Of a DNA stretch of 64,000 nt, positions 1 through 9,295 are shown in pieces (position 1 is the first letter of the stretch; each line of letters starts with the position of its first letter). Under the pieces are notes generated by a model. That model was not told the origin of the DNA. It was given only the letters and a program-made list of their open reading frames with translations, and ran no database searches. A program made the position numbers and the translations under genes. The stretch spans positions 434,001 through 498,000 of the forward strand of contig NZ_CP106855.1 in the NCBI RefSeq assembly GCF_002209355.2, written 5' to 3'. The DNA is from Bdellovibrio sp. SKB1291214 (GTDB lineage: Bacteria; Bdellovibrionota; Bdellovibrionia; Bdellovibrionales; Bdellovibrionaceae).

Positions 1-1613
1 CCACCCACCAACAACGAGATTGCAGCAATAGAACTTAAAAGCATCGACATGGTTTTACTGCTACTTTCAATCGCCGCTTGCAGGTCCGCCATATTGAAAA
101 TTTGGAAAGCATCGTCTTGTTGTGACAAAGGAACGCGGTGACGTTTATTCAAAACTTCCTTCAGTGAATCTTGAGTTTCATCGATCAACTCTTTTTGTCC
201 CACTTCAACGTCGACGGAATCGACATAAGTTTTACCAAACAGTCGGTACATGGCCGTCTGTACCGGAACGATAATGCGGTCGTCTTGGTCGTTGGGGCCT
301 TGCGCACCTTTTTCAGGCAGCATTCCGATCACTGTGAAATTGATTTTATTGATCTTAATTGATTCCCCAATGGGAGATTTGTCTCCAAAGAGTTCACGGG
401 AAACTGTGCGACCTATGACTGCCACAAGAGCGCGTCGCTGATTTTCGTCATCCGAGAAAAAGCGTCCCATCACAGGTTCTGCGTTTCTGACTTCCACAAA
501 GGCCGTCGACACCCCCGCCACCGAGGTGTTCCAGTTTTTATTTAAGTAAGTCACCTGACCGCGACCACTCACATTGGGAACCACGTTCTTAATTGAGGGA
601 ATTTGTGCTTTTAAAGCGGCCACGTCATCCGTGGTGATACGAATTCGAACACCTGACTCCTGAGCGACGCCAGAAACACGCACATTCCCCGCGCGCAAAA
701 TCAAAAGATTCGAACCCATCGATGCTAATTGCTTTTCAATCGATTGTTGAGCACCCGTACCAAGTGCCAACATCGTAACCACCGCGGCAACCCCGATCAA
801 AATACCCAGCATCGAAAGACCGGAACGAACTTTATTAGCTGCCAAAGTTTTCCAACCTTGATCAAAGTGCTCGATCATTTCACCGAAATGAAATTCGGTA
901 TGCAGAGATTGATCCGATGTATGGGATGCAACAGTATTCAGTGGTGCTTTGCGCTCGTCACTTTGAACCACCCCGTCACGCATGCGGATCAGGCGATTGG
1001 CTTGCTCCCCGATTTCTTCCTCGTGGGTCACAATCACTACAGTGATGCCCTGGGCATTCAGGGACTTAAGAATATCCATGATTTCTTTTTCGCTGCGTGA
1101 ATCCAAGTTCCCTGTGGGTTCATCGGCAAAAATAATACGAGGATTATTTATCAGGGAGCGTGCAATGGCGACACGTTGCTGTTGACCACCTGACAACTCA
1201 TTCGGTTTATGATCACCACGAGTGCCCAAGCCGACTTTTTCTAAAAGCACCTCGGCTTTGGAAAAATCAAATTTCTTTTCAGAATAGAGCAGCGGCAATG
1301 AGACGTTTTGCCATGCCGGCATTCTTGGTAACAAGTTGAACTGTTGAAAGATAAAGCCAATTTCATCACGACGTAAAATCGCGAGCTCGTCTTCAGATAA
1401 CTTTGAAACTTCGCGACCATGGAGTTTGTACGAACCCGATGTTGGAACATCCAACAAACCCAAAATGTGCATCAACGTAGATTTACCAGAGCCCGAAGGC
1501 CCCATGATTGCCACAAAATCGCCATCCTCAATGGTCAATGTGACATCGCGAAGAGCATCGACGACGTTGTCTCCCATTTTGTATGATTTTTTTATGCCGC
1601 TGATTTCAATCAT
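1..1613 (-). CDS. macB: MacB-type ABC transporter, ATPase fused to permease (partial, runs off left edge)
   Basis: Inner-membrane ABC transporter of the MacB class, which powers tripartite export of macrolides, lipoproteins or peptides. About 537 codons are visible from ATG 1613 to the window edge with no stop. The N-terminal ATPase has Walker A GPSGSGKST (about residues 38-46), the Q-loop FQQFN, signature LSGGQQQR and Walker B IIFADEPTGN. An FtsX-like permease follows: first membrane helix near GLSMLGILIGVAAVVTM, a large periplasmic domain, and the second helix beginning at the edge (SIAAISLLVG). It is the last gene of tolC-macA-macB, 49 bases after macA. The fusion of ATPase and permease in one chain separates MacB from LolCDE. 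The substrate cannot be told from sequence. The RBS is weak (GTGAG, about 6 bases away). Confidence 0.93.
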   Translation of the reverse strand, partial: MIEISGIKKSYKMGDNVVDALRDVTLTIEDGDFVAIMGPSGSGKSTLMHILGLLDVPTSGSYKLHGREVSKLSEDELAILRRDEIGFIFQQFNLLPRMPAWQNVSLPLLYSEKKFDFSKAEVLLEKVGLGTRGDHKPNELSGGQQQRVAIARSLINNPRIIFADEPTGNLDSRSEKEIMDILKSLNAQGITVVIVTHEEEIGEQANRLIRMRDGVVQSDERKAPLNTVASHTSDQSLHTEFHFGEMIEHFDQGWKTLAANKVRSGLSMLGILIGVAAVVTMLALGTGAQQSIEKQLASMGSNLLILRAGNVRVSGVAQESGVRIRITTDDVAALKAQIPSIKNVVPNVSGRGQVTYLNKNWNTSVAGVSTAFVEVRNAEPVMGRFFSDDENQRRALVAVIGRTVSRELFGDKSPIGESIKINKINFTVIGMLPEKGAQGPNDQDDRIIVPVQTAMYRLFGKTYVDSVDVEVGQKELIDETQDSLKEVLNKRHRVPLSQQDDAFQIFNMADLQAAIESSSKTMSMLLSSIAAISLLVG

Positions 1614-1662
1614 AAATTGCTCACAATCAAACGATTAAGTACCGGATATCATTCAGTCAAAA

Positions 1663-2670
1663 CTATCTTGGCGGTGGACTACCGGACCCGCCACCCGATT
1701 TTCTGCTGCTGCCAGGTCCTTTACCGAATGGAGAGAATGGATTAGAGCCGCCTGGCTTACCACTGGACAATTTGACTTCGGCGACCATCGCAACTTCGCC
1801 TTCCTCTGCTCCCTCTAGAATCTCGGTGAATTTGCCATCAGAAATACCGATTTTTACTTCACGACTTTGGGGGCGACCGTCGGGCCCCTGCACGAGCAAA
1901 TAAGTTTTACCGTTTTGAACTTTCAAAGCTTCACTGGCGACAACCAAAATATCTTTTTTATCTTGAACAAAGAACGTCACGTTGGCCGTCATACCACTTC
2001 GCATAAAGTCAGGGGTCTTACCTGCAGGCAAAGCGTCCACCAAATACGTCGTCACACTGTTGACGGTTTTAGAGTCAAAAGCGATCTGATCTGCAGTGGC
2101 TTTAATCTTTTCACCAGGGTATGCATCAAGGACGATTTCAGCGCGTTCTTTCAGTTTGATCTGCGCAATATCCGTTTCATCGACTTGTGCTTTCACTGTC
2201 AAACGATCCGACATCGTTAAGATCGCATCCGTCGTTGTAAACGTCTGACCCGGCTCAACACTTCTTAAAATAATTGTGCCGTTGATCGGCGCCATGATTG
2301 GCGTTGCCAAATATAATTCTGCCCAACGTTTGTACTCCTCCGCACCCTTGGCACGGGCAGCATCTAACATCGCTGCTCTTTCTGTGGAGCTCATAATCGC
2401 AATGATTTGGCCTTTCGTGACTTTTTGGCCTTCACGAACTAATACTTGTTCCATACGACCCGCCACAGGAGCTTTGATCTCAAGACGATTTTCCGGTTGC
2501 ACGGTCCCCGTTGCCAGGATTGTCACTTCGATGTCACCTTTTTTAATAGGCAAACGTTTGTAAGTGACCTCGTTGGCTTTGCTTTGTTTGTAGTAGTAAA
2601 ATCCACCGCCACCCAGCGCTAATATCGCAACAACAGCCCAAGTGATTTTGCTCTTAAAAATATTCTTCAT
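1663..2670 (-). CDS. macA: Periplasmic adaptor (membrane fusion protein) of MacAB-TolC type
   Basis: 335-residue HlyD/RND-family adaptor that bridges the MacB permease and the TolC channel. One N-terminal membrane anchor (TWAVVAILALGGGGFYYY) is followed by a split biotinyl-lipoyl-like domain (VTILATGTVQPENRLEIKAP ... ATPIMAPINGTIILRSVEPG), a very short alpha-hairpin, a beta-barrel domain and a C-terminal Gly/Ser/Pro-rich tail. The start was set at ATG 2670 because it overlaps the tolC stop as ATGA, typical of translational coupling; a longer frame reaching 2703 lies inside tolC. The hairpin (about residues 85-115) is shorter than in E. coli MacA, so contact with TolC may differ. The family call is secure, the substrate unknown. 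Confidence 0.92.
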   Translation of the reverse strand: MKNIFKSKITWAVVAILALGGGGFYYYKQSKANEVTYKRLPIKKGDIEVTILATGTVQPENRLEIKAPVAGRMEQVLVREGQKVTKGQIIAIMSSTERAAMLDAARAKGAEEYKRWAELYLATPIMAPINGTIILRSVEPGQTFTTTDAILTMSDRLTVKAQVDETDIAQIKLKERAEIVLDAYPGEKIKATADQIAFDSKTVNSVTTYLVDALPAGKTPDFMRSGMTANVTFFVQDKKDILVVASEALKVQNGKTYLLVQGPDGRPQSREVKIGISDGKFTEILEGAEEGEVAMVAEVKLSSGKPGGSNPFSPFGKGPGSSRKSGGGSGSPPPR

Positions 2671-3941
2671 AACAACGCTCCTACACCTTGAGCTTTTTCC
2701 CACGCAGCTTCGGCAATGATGCGATCTCGTTTGGAGGTTAGATACTGCTTGGTTTTATTGATCAAATCATTCTCAATCGTGTCCCAGTCTTCAAAGGACA
2801 TCAGTCCGTTATTGTATTTGGCGCGAGCAATATCGGCACGAGTACGAGCTGCCAACACATAGGCATCGTTAACCGCCAACTGCTCAACTGCCTCCACATA
2901 GTCTTTGTAAGCTTTTTTCAACGTTGAAAGAAGACTGCGATCAATCCCAGCAAGATTGCTTTTTGCCGCATACAACTGAGAAGTCACACTCTTCGTCGCA
3001 TAATAATCACGTCCACCATTGAATAAAGGCAAAGTTAATGTCGCCCCCAGTGTCCAACGATCTTGAGTATTAGGATAAAAGTTTTGACCGTAATCTCCGA
3101 CCGTCGCTGATAAATCCAGGCTTGGGAAAAATCCCGAACGTGTATTTCTTAAATTCGCCTCGGACACCGCAACTTGTGCTTCATAAGTTTCCCTATTGGG
3201 AGTGCCCATTGCGATAGATTTGAAATCCGGCTCTTTAGAAGTCGGTGTCGTCAAAGGAAGATCATCTTTGATCAACACGGTTTCTTCACTGTCTATGCCC
3301 ACGACTTTCTTAAGGTCGGCTTGACTGGTATCAACATCATGTTTCGCTTTAAGGCTGTCTAATTGCGCTTGCTTATAATTGGCTTGGGACAAAAGCAATG
3401 AGCCTTTGTTTTCGCGACCACTTTCAAAACGCAGTTGAACAATTCTCAAGTTGTCATTACGGCGCTTCACAATGTCTTCAGAAATTTTTACTGAATCAGA
3501 GGCATAGATGGCAGAGGCAAACGCTGACTTTAAGTCATAGCTCACCTGCGAACGTGTGGAGCGCAAGGCAGCTTCAGAGACGCGAGCATTGCCACGTGCT
3601 TGCTCCACCTTTGAAGAATCAGCGAAACCTTTAAATAGATTTTGGGAAGCAGTTAAAGTCGCAGAATAATCGCCGCTAGAAGTAGCAGTCGCAGCACCAT
3701 CGGAAGATGTACCCGTTTGAGAGTATCCTAAAGCCGCTGATAACTGGGGGAAGTAACCACTTTTGCTGCTTTCAACCGTGTACTTGCTTGCTTTGTAAGT
3801 TTCTTCGGAATACTGCAGGTCCGCATTGTTTTTCTTGACCAGATTCAACGCTTCTTGAAATGACAAAGGTTGTTCAGCCCAAACTAAGGATGAATAAATC
3901 GTCATGGAAATTGTGATAAAAAATGTTCTGCAAGAAGGCAT
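2667..3941 (-). CDS. tolC: TolC-family outer-membrane efflux channel
   Basis: 424-residue outer-membrane factor that forms the exit duct of the MacAB pump. It has a signal peptide (FFITISMTIYSSLVWA), then two OEP repeats with the usual layout: LSFQEALNLVKKNNADLQ at the start of repeat 1, GFFPSLDLSATVG and a TLTLPLFNGG strand in repeat 2, and long heptad-rich helices between. ATG 3941 is preferred over the in-frame TTG at 3947 because an AGAGG ribosome site sits about 7 bases before the ATG and almost touches the TTG. First gene of the tolC-macA-macB operon, overlapping macA by 4 bases. The gene symbol is by family; it may not be the only TolC in the genome. Confidence 0.9.
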   Translation of the reverse strand: MPSCRTFFITISMTIYSSLVWAEQPLSFQEALNLVKKNNADLQYSEETYKASKYTVESSKSGYFPQLSAALGYSQTGTSSDGAATATSSGDYSATLTASQNLFKGFADSSKVEQARGNARVSEAALRSTRSQVSYDLKSAFASAIYASDSVKISEDIVKRRNDNLRIVQLRFESGRENKGSLLLSQANYKQAQLDSLKAKHDVDTSQADLKKVVGIDSEETVLIKDDLPLTTPTSKEPDFKSIAMGTPNRETYEAQVAVSEANLRNTRSGFFPSLDLSATVGDYGQNFYPNTQDRWTLGATLTLPLFNGGRDYYATKSVTSQLYAAKSNLAGIDRSLLSTLKKAYKDYVEAVEQLAVNDAYVLAARTRADIARAKYNNGLMSFEDWDTIENDLINKTKQYLTSKRDRIIAEAAWEKAQGVGALL

Positions 3942-4049
3942 TGGCAATCCTCTTTTCCTCTTACAATTACCCCCGGAATCCGAGGGGAAGTCAAACTTCC
4001 CACTGTTAATCCGGATACATTGTTAGACTATAAAAGAATTGTGTAAAGA

Positions 4050-6437
4050 TTAAGGAGACGCCTCGTATCGAGGCGCAGGCCCGGATTTGTATGCCGTCTT
4101 ATTGAATTCCTCAACGGACTTTTTGAATGCTTCTTGGATTCGCTTTTGTTCAAGTTTGGTTAGATAAAGGTCGGGGCTTTGTCCCATCAATAATTTTACG
4201 GAGCCCTGATTAAGTGTATCGGTACGCATATCGATACCAAACGTCACACCCTCGAGCTTGTTAGGATCCATTTGAGAGCCCAAGTTCTTGCGCAAAAGTT
4301 TTTCAATGGACTCGCCATGAGTACTTAACGAGTTTCTGGTCTCGGCACTTTTTACGCCGTCGTTTACAAATGCAAAGCGCATCTTAGAAGCATACTTGCT
4401 GTCAGCCACTCGACTTAAGACTTTGACTTTTTCCTGCTCACTTATAGGCTTAGCGGCAATCGCCACACAATCATCCCCCGAGCACACGGATTTGATTTTT
4501 CCAGGCTCAACGGATTCTGTAACGACTTTATTAAAGAATTGCTTTTGAGCGTTAACGTCACTGGTGACGGCTTTTTCCGCTTTACGTGCCTCGCTCAGGG
4601 CCGTGTCAACATCTTTGGATTTTGCAAGCGCCTCGGCGGTGCCTTTCATATTTGAAGCACCTAACCCCACAAAGTCCATCGTAAAACCACCGGCCGTTGC
4701 ATCATTCAGGTTGGCGCTTTCGCGCTTTGCAATCATCAATCCCGGAGAGAATTCATCACTTGTTTTCACATAGCGCTGAAGATCTTGCACCGTGGATTCT
4801 GATAAAGTGGCAAGCTTATAACGATTTTTTAAAGAGGTTTGAATAGTCTTTGTGTTGCCCATATTTTTGCGGACGATATCAAAAACTTCCGGTTTGAACG
4901 TTTCACCATCAATGAGCTTTGTTTGTCCCAACTGCTGACGCAATGACACACGATCCGCTTCGACAGCTTGAACCGTTGCGGAAAGTTCCGATTTGAGTTT
5001 TGAATTACTGTAAGAGGCCATCTCCCCTGGAGTGGTTTTCCTTGCGTAACGTGCGGCAGTTCCCGCTTCATCAGCCGTCCGACCGTAACCAGCTTTAAAG
5101 TAGTTATCAGGATGATCCTGTTGGCGGAGCATTTTGTTATCAACGAGGTAATTGGTGAACTCGTTGTTGGCATCCTTAAAGAGTGCTGCCATTCTTTTTT
5201 CCAGATCTGCGGGAACTTTACCCTCAAACGCAAAACGCAGAGATTTAAAGTCGGAGTACTCTGAAACTTTCAAATCCGGGAATTCTTTTTTAAGCTCTTC
5301 CAATCGCTTTAATACAAGATCTTTGTGATAGTTCGTTAAACTTGTCACAAGATTCTTATCTTTCAAAGTATCGTTTAGGTACTTCATTTGACTGTTTTCA
5401 ATATTCACAAAGTAGGCGTTGGCCTCTTTGCCTTTTTCAGCCAATTCAATAAACTTTTCGTTTTGTGCAACTGTCGTGGGATTATAATCCACATATTTTT
5501 TAATAAAATCAGCTCTAGAAACGGCAGCTGATTTTTCCGCGACTGCGACGGTCCGGGCCACTTCAGAACTTTCTTCCGCAACCTTTCCCAAAGCTTTAAC
5601 AGCTCGGGCACCCTTAAACGCAGCGCCTGCCAAAAGCGTGGGATCAATCACCTGTCCTACTGCATAGCATGCCATCTCGGCCTGTGCTTTTGGGTTGTAA
5701 CAATTAAACTTTTGATACTCTTTTTTTAGTTTCGCTTTAATAATCACCGACAGATCTGCAAGTTTAGATTTCTGCTCTGTCGTTAATTCAGTATCTGTGG
5801 GATGCATCTCGGGTGGCTTCGCAGTCATGACGCTGCGATGGATGGAATCAAGATATGCTTTTCGGTCACGAACCTGAACGTACAGAGCCGAGGCCGATAT
5901 TTTACTTAGCTCTTCATCTGACAACGAAGAATAGCGCGGATCTTCTTTGACCAGATCTTTTTTGCAGGCCAGTGATTGGTTACACTGCGAGACAAATTCC
6001 GAACGAAGCTTTTCATTATTTTTGATGTTCTCCCAAGCGGCATCAATCTGCTTACCCAGTCCCATTGCCATGTCTTTTAAAGCAATACCTGTGTCGATCA
6101 ACGAGTTTGTATAACCACGCAGGCAGGCCTTCATCTCATCCGTTGCTGTATTGTCTTCGGCTTGTGCGCACAATCCCGAGACATCACATTTTCGAACAAG
6201 ACCTGCTTGTGCCGGATTTTCTTTCGCAAGCTCATCACACTTTAAGGCCTTACTTTCGATGGCACACTGATGGGCAAATTGCGTAAGAACACTGGACGAC
6301 GATGACTGAGGGGAACACTTCACTTGCGTGCACGCGGCGAGCACACCTACGGAGGACTGAGCCCACGTTTGTGCGACGAACAGGAGTAGGAATATCATAA
6401 TGTAAACGCGCGCTTGCAAACAAACTTCCTTATGCAT
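4050..6437 (-). CDS. Large exported protein of unknown function
   Basis: About 795 residues; not recognised. The start is uncertain: ATG 6437 and ATG 6398 both lead directly into a signal peptide (IMIFLLLFVAQTWAQS), and the frame is open to 6530, which would add an unlikely 31-residue leader. After cleavage comes a cysteine-rich stretch (residues about 22-100: AACTQVKC, HQCAIESKALKCDE, VRKCDVSGLCAQ), then long charged helical segments rich in K, E, A and S to the C-terminus. A second small Cys pair occurs in VCSGDDC near residue 650. No enzyme motif was found. It is monocistronic and divergent from the fibrillin-like gene at 6617. Size, signal peptide and helical content would suit a periplasmic or secreted structural or host-interaction protein, but that is speculation. 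Confidence 0.75.
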   Translation of the reverse strand: MHKEVCLQARVYIMIFLLLFVAQTWAQSSVGVLAACTQVKCSPQSSSSSVLTQFAHQCAIESKALKCDELAKENPAQAGLVRKCDVSGLCAQAEDNTATDEMKACLRGYTNSLIDTGIALKDMAMGLGKQIDAAWENIKNNEKLRSEFVSQCNQSLACKKDLVKEDPRYSSLSDEELSKISASALYVQVRDRKAYLDSIHRSVMTAKPPEMHPTDTELTTEQKSKLADLSVIIKAKLKKEYQKFNCYNPKAQAEMACYAVGQVIDPTLLAGAAFKGARAVKALGKVAEESSEVARTVAVAEKSAAVSRADFIKKYVDYNPTTVAQNEKFIELAEKGKEANAYFVNIENSQMKYLNDTLKDKNLVTSLTNYHKDLVLKRLEELKKEFPDLKVSEYSDFKSLRFAFEGKVPADLEKRMAALFKDANNEFTNYLVDNKMLRQQDHPDNYFKAGYGRTADEAGTAARYARKTTPGEMASYSNSKLKSELSATVQAVEADRVSLRQQLGQTKLIDGETFKPEVFDIVRKNMGNTKTIQTSLKNRYKLATLSESTVQDLQRYVKTSDEFSPGLMIAKRESANLNDATAGGFTMDFVGLGASNMKGTAEALAKSKDVDTALSEARKAEKAVTSDVNAQKQFFNKVVTESVEPGKIKSVCSGDDCVAIAAKPISEQEKVKVLSRVADSKYASKMRFAFVNDGVKSAETRNSLSTHGESIEKLLRKNLGSQMDPNKLEGVTFGIDMRTDTLNQGSVKLLMGQSPDLYLTKLEQKRIQEAFKKSVEEFNKTAYKSGPAPRYEASP

Positions 6438-6616
6438 TTCTTGATTACATATTGATCGGTATTTAGCGAAATGAAGTATAGAGAATCTCATAGGAAAACC
6501 GGCGATTTCGATCACGCCTAGACCTAACATTCGGGAGACTGTGTGTTAAAACACTTTAACTCCACTTTGCAGTCACCGCCGAGGCCTTCATACTCATGGC
6601 TTGGGAGGTACCACGT

Positions 6617-7312
6617 ATGAAAATGAGACACTTTTTCCAGGCTATCTTGATGACACTTTCCTTGGGGATCACTTCAACATCCCTTGCCCAAGAAAATAAA
6701 GATCGCATCACCGAACTGAAGCAGCAGATTTTAGATATCAGTCGCACAGCTCAGGGCGAGTATGATGGAGACGACAATGATCCAACCGTTCGCGCAAAAC
6801 TGGATCCCTTAGTGGATGAACTGATTACGTTAGTCCCAAAAAGAACAGAGACAGAAAAACTTCCCCAAGTTGTGGGAGCCTGGAAACAGGTTTGGGCAGA
6901 TGGCCCTGGTGGTGGATCGCCTGGCTCAGGAGGGGCGTTAGGCGCCGCTATTTTCCAAGTTGTTTTTCCCGATGGTTATTATTGGAATGTTGCTAAAAAT
7001 AAAATTGCGGGTGTTGAGTCGATGGGATTTTTGCGCGGCAAATTTGACATCGATGTTGATAAGTTAAATATCGAATTCACAAAATCCGTGGGCGCACCTG
7101 GATGGTCTGCGCCAGGAACTGAATCTTACATGCTTGCTATGAGAGCGGAAGTTGGAACTTACGATTCAGTTCCAACACCGGGTCCGATTGGCAAAAAAGG
7201 CTTTTTAGCAAACACCTATGTTGACGAAGATATTCGCATCTGTCGCGGTGGTGGCGATGATTTCGGCACAGGAACATACCTTTACGTGCTAGAAAGAAAA
7301 TCGCAGTTCTAG
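6617..7312 (+). CDS. Exported PAP/fibrillin-like protein
   Basis: 231-residue protein with signal peptide (FFQAILMTLSLGITSTSLAQ). ATG 6617 was chosen over 6596 because GGGAGG lies 9 bases upstream and the signal peptide then starts normally. The mature part resembles the PAP/fibrillin (plastid lipid-associated protein) fold: an N-terminal helix (ITELKQQILDISRTAQGEYD), a strand with VVGAWKQVWADGPGG, and the family's C-terminal signature, here TYVDEDIRICRGGGDDFGTG followed by YLYVLERK, close to the plant pattern Y-x-D-x-D-L-R-I-x-R-G...-F-V-L. Members bind lipids or hydrophobic molecules in plastids and cyanobacteria; an exported bacterial form might bind envelope lipid. Assignment rests on motif memory, not a search. 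A TSUP transporter gene follows 49 bases later. Confidence 0.7.
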   Translation: MKMRHFFQAILMTLSLGITSTSLAQENKDRITELKQQILDISRTAQGEYDGDDNDPTVRAKLDPLVDELITLVPKRTETEKLPQVVGAWKQVWADGPGGGSPGSGGALGAAIFQVVFPDGYYWNVAKNKIAGVESMGFLRGKFDIDVDKLNIEFTKSVGAPGWSAPGTESYMLAMRAEVGTYDSVPTPGPIGKKGFLANTYVDEDIRICRGGGDDFGTGTYLYVLERKSQF

Positions 7313-7361
7313 ATTCAGATTAAACTTCCTTGGGGCGCAAGATTCAGATAACGTCACTTCG

Positions 7362-8114
7362 ATGATGGATCTTGCCCCTGAAACATATTTCCTTTTATTT
7401 GCCGTCGGTATCATCGCCGGCACAATTGACTCTATCGCAGGCGGAGGGGGTTTGATCACCGTCCCTGCGCTGCTCAGTGCGGGACTTCCTCCTGCTATGG
7501 CTCTGGGTACAAACAAGCTACAAAGTACCTTTGGTAGTTTCTCAGCAACTCATTATCATTATTCAAAGAAAACTTTCGATCTCTCGAAAATCAAGGCTCT
7601 GATACTATTCACGTTCTTGGGCAGCGCCGTTGGTACGTTTTTAATTCAATCTCTTGATGCCACTCTGCTGAACAAAGCAATTCCTTTCATGCTGATGGGT
7701 TTTGCAGTGTACTTTAGCCTGTCGCCTCGCTTGGGTGATATCGATCAGCACCAACGTATGCCATATGCGGCTTTTTCAATAGCGATGGGCTCGGCGATTG
7801 GATTTTACGATGGATTCTTTGGACCTGGTACAGGCTCATTCTGGGCTTTGGCTTTTGTAAGTCTTTTGGGATTCAATCTTTCAAAGGCAACAGCGCACAG
7901 CAAAGTTTTAAACTTTGTCTCTAACATCACTTCCCTGGTCGTATTTTTAATGGGTGGAAAAATCATTTGGACGGTAGGACTGCTTATGGGCGTTGGACAA
8001 TTTATAGGAGCCCGTATTGGATCTCATTTGGTTATAAATAAAGGGGCACGTTTGATTAAGCCCCTTCTTATCGCTGTGTCTTTGATTATGTCGATCAAGC
8101 TTTTGCTTTCTTAG
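7362..8114 (+). CDS. TSUP (TauE/SafE) family membrane transporter
   Basis: 250-residue polytopic inner-membrane protein with about eight hydrophobic segments. It has the family's duplicated signature: AGTIDSIAGGGGLITVPALL near the N-terminus with GTNKLQ soon after, and in the second half GFYDGFFGPGTGSFWALAFV with AHSKVLNFVSN. Family members move sulfite, sulfonates, sulfoacetate or other organic anions; substrate not inferable. The start is ATG 7362; an in-frame stop at 7349 rules out a longer product, although no good ribosome site is visible. The last 4 bases overlap the convergent gene at 8111. The sulfur operon at 14781-16571 is too far away to be taken as context. Confidence 0.9.
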   Translation: MMDLAPETYFLLFAVGIIAGTIDSIAGGGGLITVPALLSAGLPPAMALGTNKLQSTFGSFSATHYHYSKKTFDLSKIKALILFTFLGSAVGTFLIQSLDATLLNKAIPFMLMGFAVYFSLSPRLGDIDQHQRMPYAAFSIAMGSAIGFYDGFFGPGTGSFWALAFVSLLGFNLSKATAHSKVLNFVSNITSLVVFLMGGKIIWTVGLLMGVGQFIGARIGSHLVINKGARLIKPLLIAVSLIMSIKLLLS

Positions 8115-8485
8115 TGGTTTGTTCCACGCTTAAACGTTTGCACTCGAGCTTGTTGTAGCGTCTTACAAGCTCCGTCTGCAGCCTTCTCTTCACAAGCTTT
8201 GGAAATTTGGTCTTCCATTTCATTCCACAGATCCGAATTTTTACCAGCTGCCAAAATCTTATCTTTCGACAAGGTCTTTAAAGAGGTCACTTTAGGAACG
8301 GTAGCGATCAGCTGTCCCAAGTAATATGACTTTTGTTCCTTGGTGATCTTTTTAAATTCATCCCAATCCATCACGTAAAAAGGCCCGTCTTCTTCGGAGC
8401 CTCCTTGCTGAGTAACTTCAGCTTTTGCAAAAAAGGAGACCGGGAGAATTGCGGCAATAAGAAGTAATTGAACAGAGTTTTTCAT
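8111..8485 (-). CDS. Small exported protein of unknown function
   Basis: 124 residues with a clear signal peptide (KNSVQLLLIAAILPVSFFAKA). ATG 8485 was chosen: GGGGGAG lies 7 bases upstream and the codon overlaps the preceding gene's TGA by one base (TGATG), so the two are translationally coupled. The mature part is acidic and helical, with two cysteines near the end (ACEEKAADGACKTLQQ) that could form a disulfide. No family recognised. Its partner upstream encodes a 3D-domain protein, which hints at a cell-wall role for the pair. The 3' end overlaps the TSUP gene on the other strand. Confidence 0.8.
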   Translation of the reverse strand: MKNSVQLLLIAAILPVSFFAKAEVTQQGGSEEDGPFYVMDWDEFKKITKEQKSYYLGQLIATVPKVTSLKTLSKDKILAAGKNSDLWNEMEDQISKACEEKAADGACKTLQQARVQTFKRGTNH

Positions 8486-9102
8486 CAATTCACTCCCCCG
8501 CTAGTACCTGATGAGGACTCAGCAGAAGACGGTTCAATGACCTCTTGTAAATCCTCGCGTTTAATTTTAGCTGCTTTCCAGAAATCTTCCATTTGACGAA
8601 CAGCTTCTTTGTATTTTGGATTCAAAGTCTTTGTTTTGCGGTTCGTGTACTTCGCAATCTTTTTAAATTTTTTCGTATCCAGACACTTTTCAGGACCAAC
8701 AAGTTGCACGTCTGGAAGATGATCATTGCTAAAAGATGACTTATCCACCTTAGGATCACCAACAAAGAAATCAAATTTATTGGTGCCCTGAACGGCGCCC
8801 CCCGTATCATCAATAATGAAATAGCCCGGGTGAGCTTTCTTTTGACCATTTGGCAACTTCACCATCTTGCCACGCATGGAGGGCATATAGATGATCGTTC
8901 CCATTCTGTTGTGATCAGGATCTGCAGCAATGGAGATATAGGGAATAATGCATTCCCCACCAGCACCCTTGCCGGTTTTACAGCCCTGACGGCGCAGGCC
9001 ATCCATATTGTACAAAGTCGTCGTTGCGATATTACCAGGGCAGGCCCCCAAGGTATAAGAGCCCGAGATACTCGCAAGAAAAATTATAAAAATGGATTTC
9101 AT
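8485..9102 (-). CDS. Exported 3D-domain (double-psi beta-barrel) protein, probable cell-wall enzyme or binder
   Basis: 205 residues with signal peptide (KSIFIIFLASISGSYTLGA). The body matches the 3D domain seen at the C-terminus of MltA lytic transglycosylases and in actinobacterial/firmicute Rpf-like stationary-phase proteins: ISIAADPDHNRMGTIIYMP, then HPGYFIIDDTGGAVQGTNKF and DFFVGDP, carrying two of the three family aspartates in the DDTGG and F-D-F positions. No MltA N-terminal domain is present, so this is a stand-alone 3D protein. ATG 9102 was preferred over ATG 9108 because GAGGGAAG is well spaced only from the second. The C-terminal tail is Ser/Gly-rich. Coupled to the small exported protein at 8111. 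Catalytic activity is inferred, not shown. Confidence 0.78.
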   Translation of the reverse strand: MKSIFIIFLASISGSYTLGACPGNIATTTLYNMDGLRRQGCKTGKGAGGECIIPYISIAADPDHNRMGTIIYMPSMRGKMVKLPNGQKKAHPGYFIIDDTGGAVQGTNKFDFFVGDPKVDKSSFSNDHLPDVQLVGPEKCLDTKKFKKIAKYTNRKTKTLNPKYKEAVRQMEDFWKAAKIKREDLQEVIEPSSAESSSGTSGGVN

Positions 9103-9295
9103 AAGCATCTTCCCTCGAACGATTCACAAAGTACTGCAAGTTAGGGACCGGCCCTACTATCGATATTGAAGCTTTCAGTGTGAATGAACTCATCAAGTGT
9201 GCAAAACACTGGACACTTTTTCAGTTTACAGGGAGTGACTCATTTAGGGAAAAATAGAGTGCCTTGAGAGAGAGGAACTGGACCCGTTCCCCGTT

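Noticed and set aside
7362-8114. TSUP transporter as part of the sulfur operon
   Set aside because: It is about 7 kb away on the other strand; family alone does not prove a sulfur substrate.
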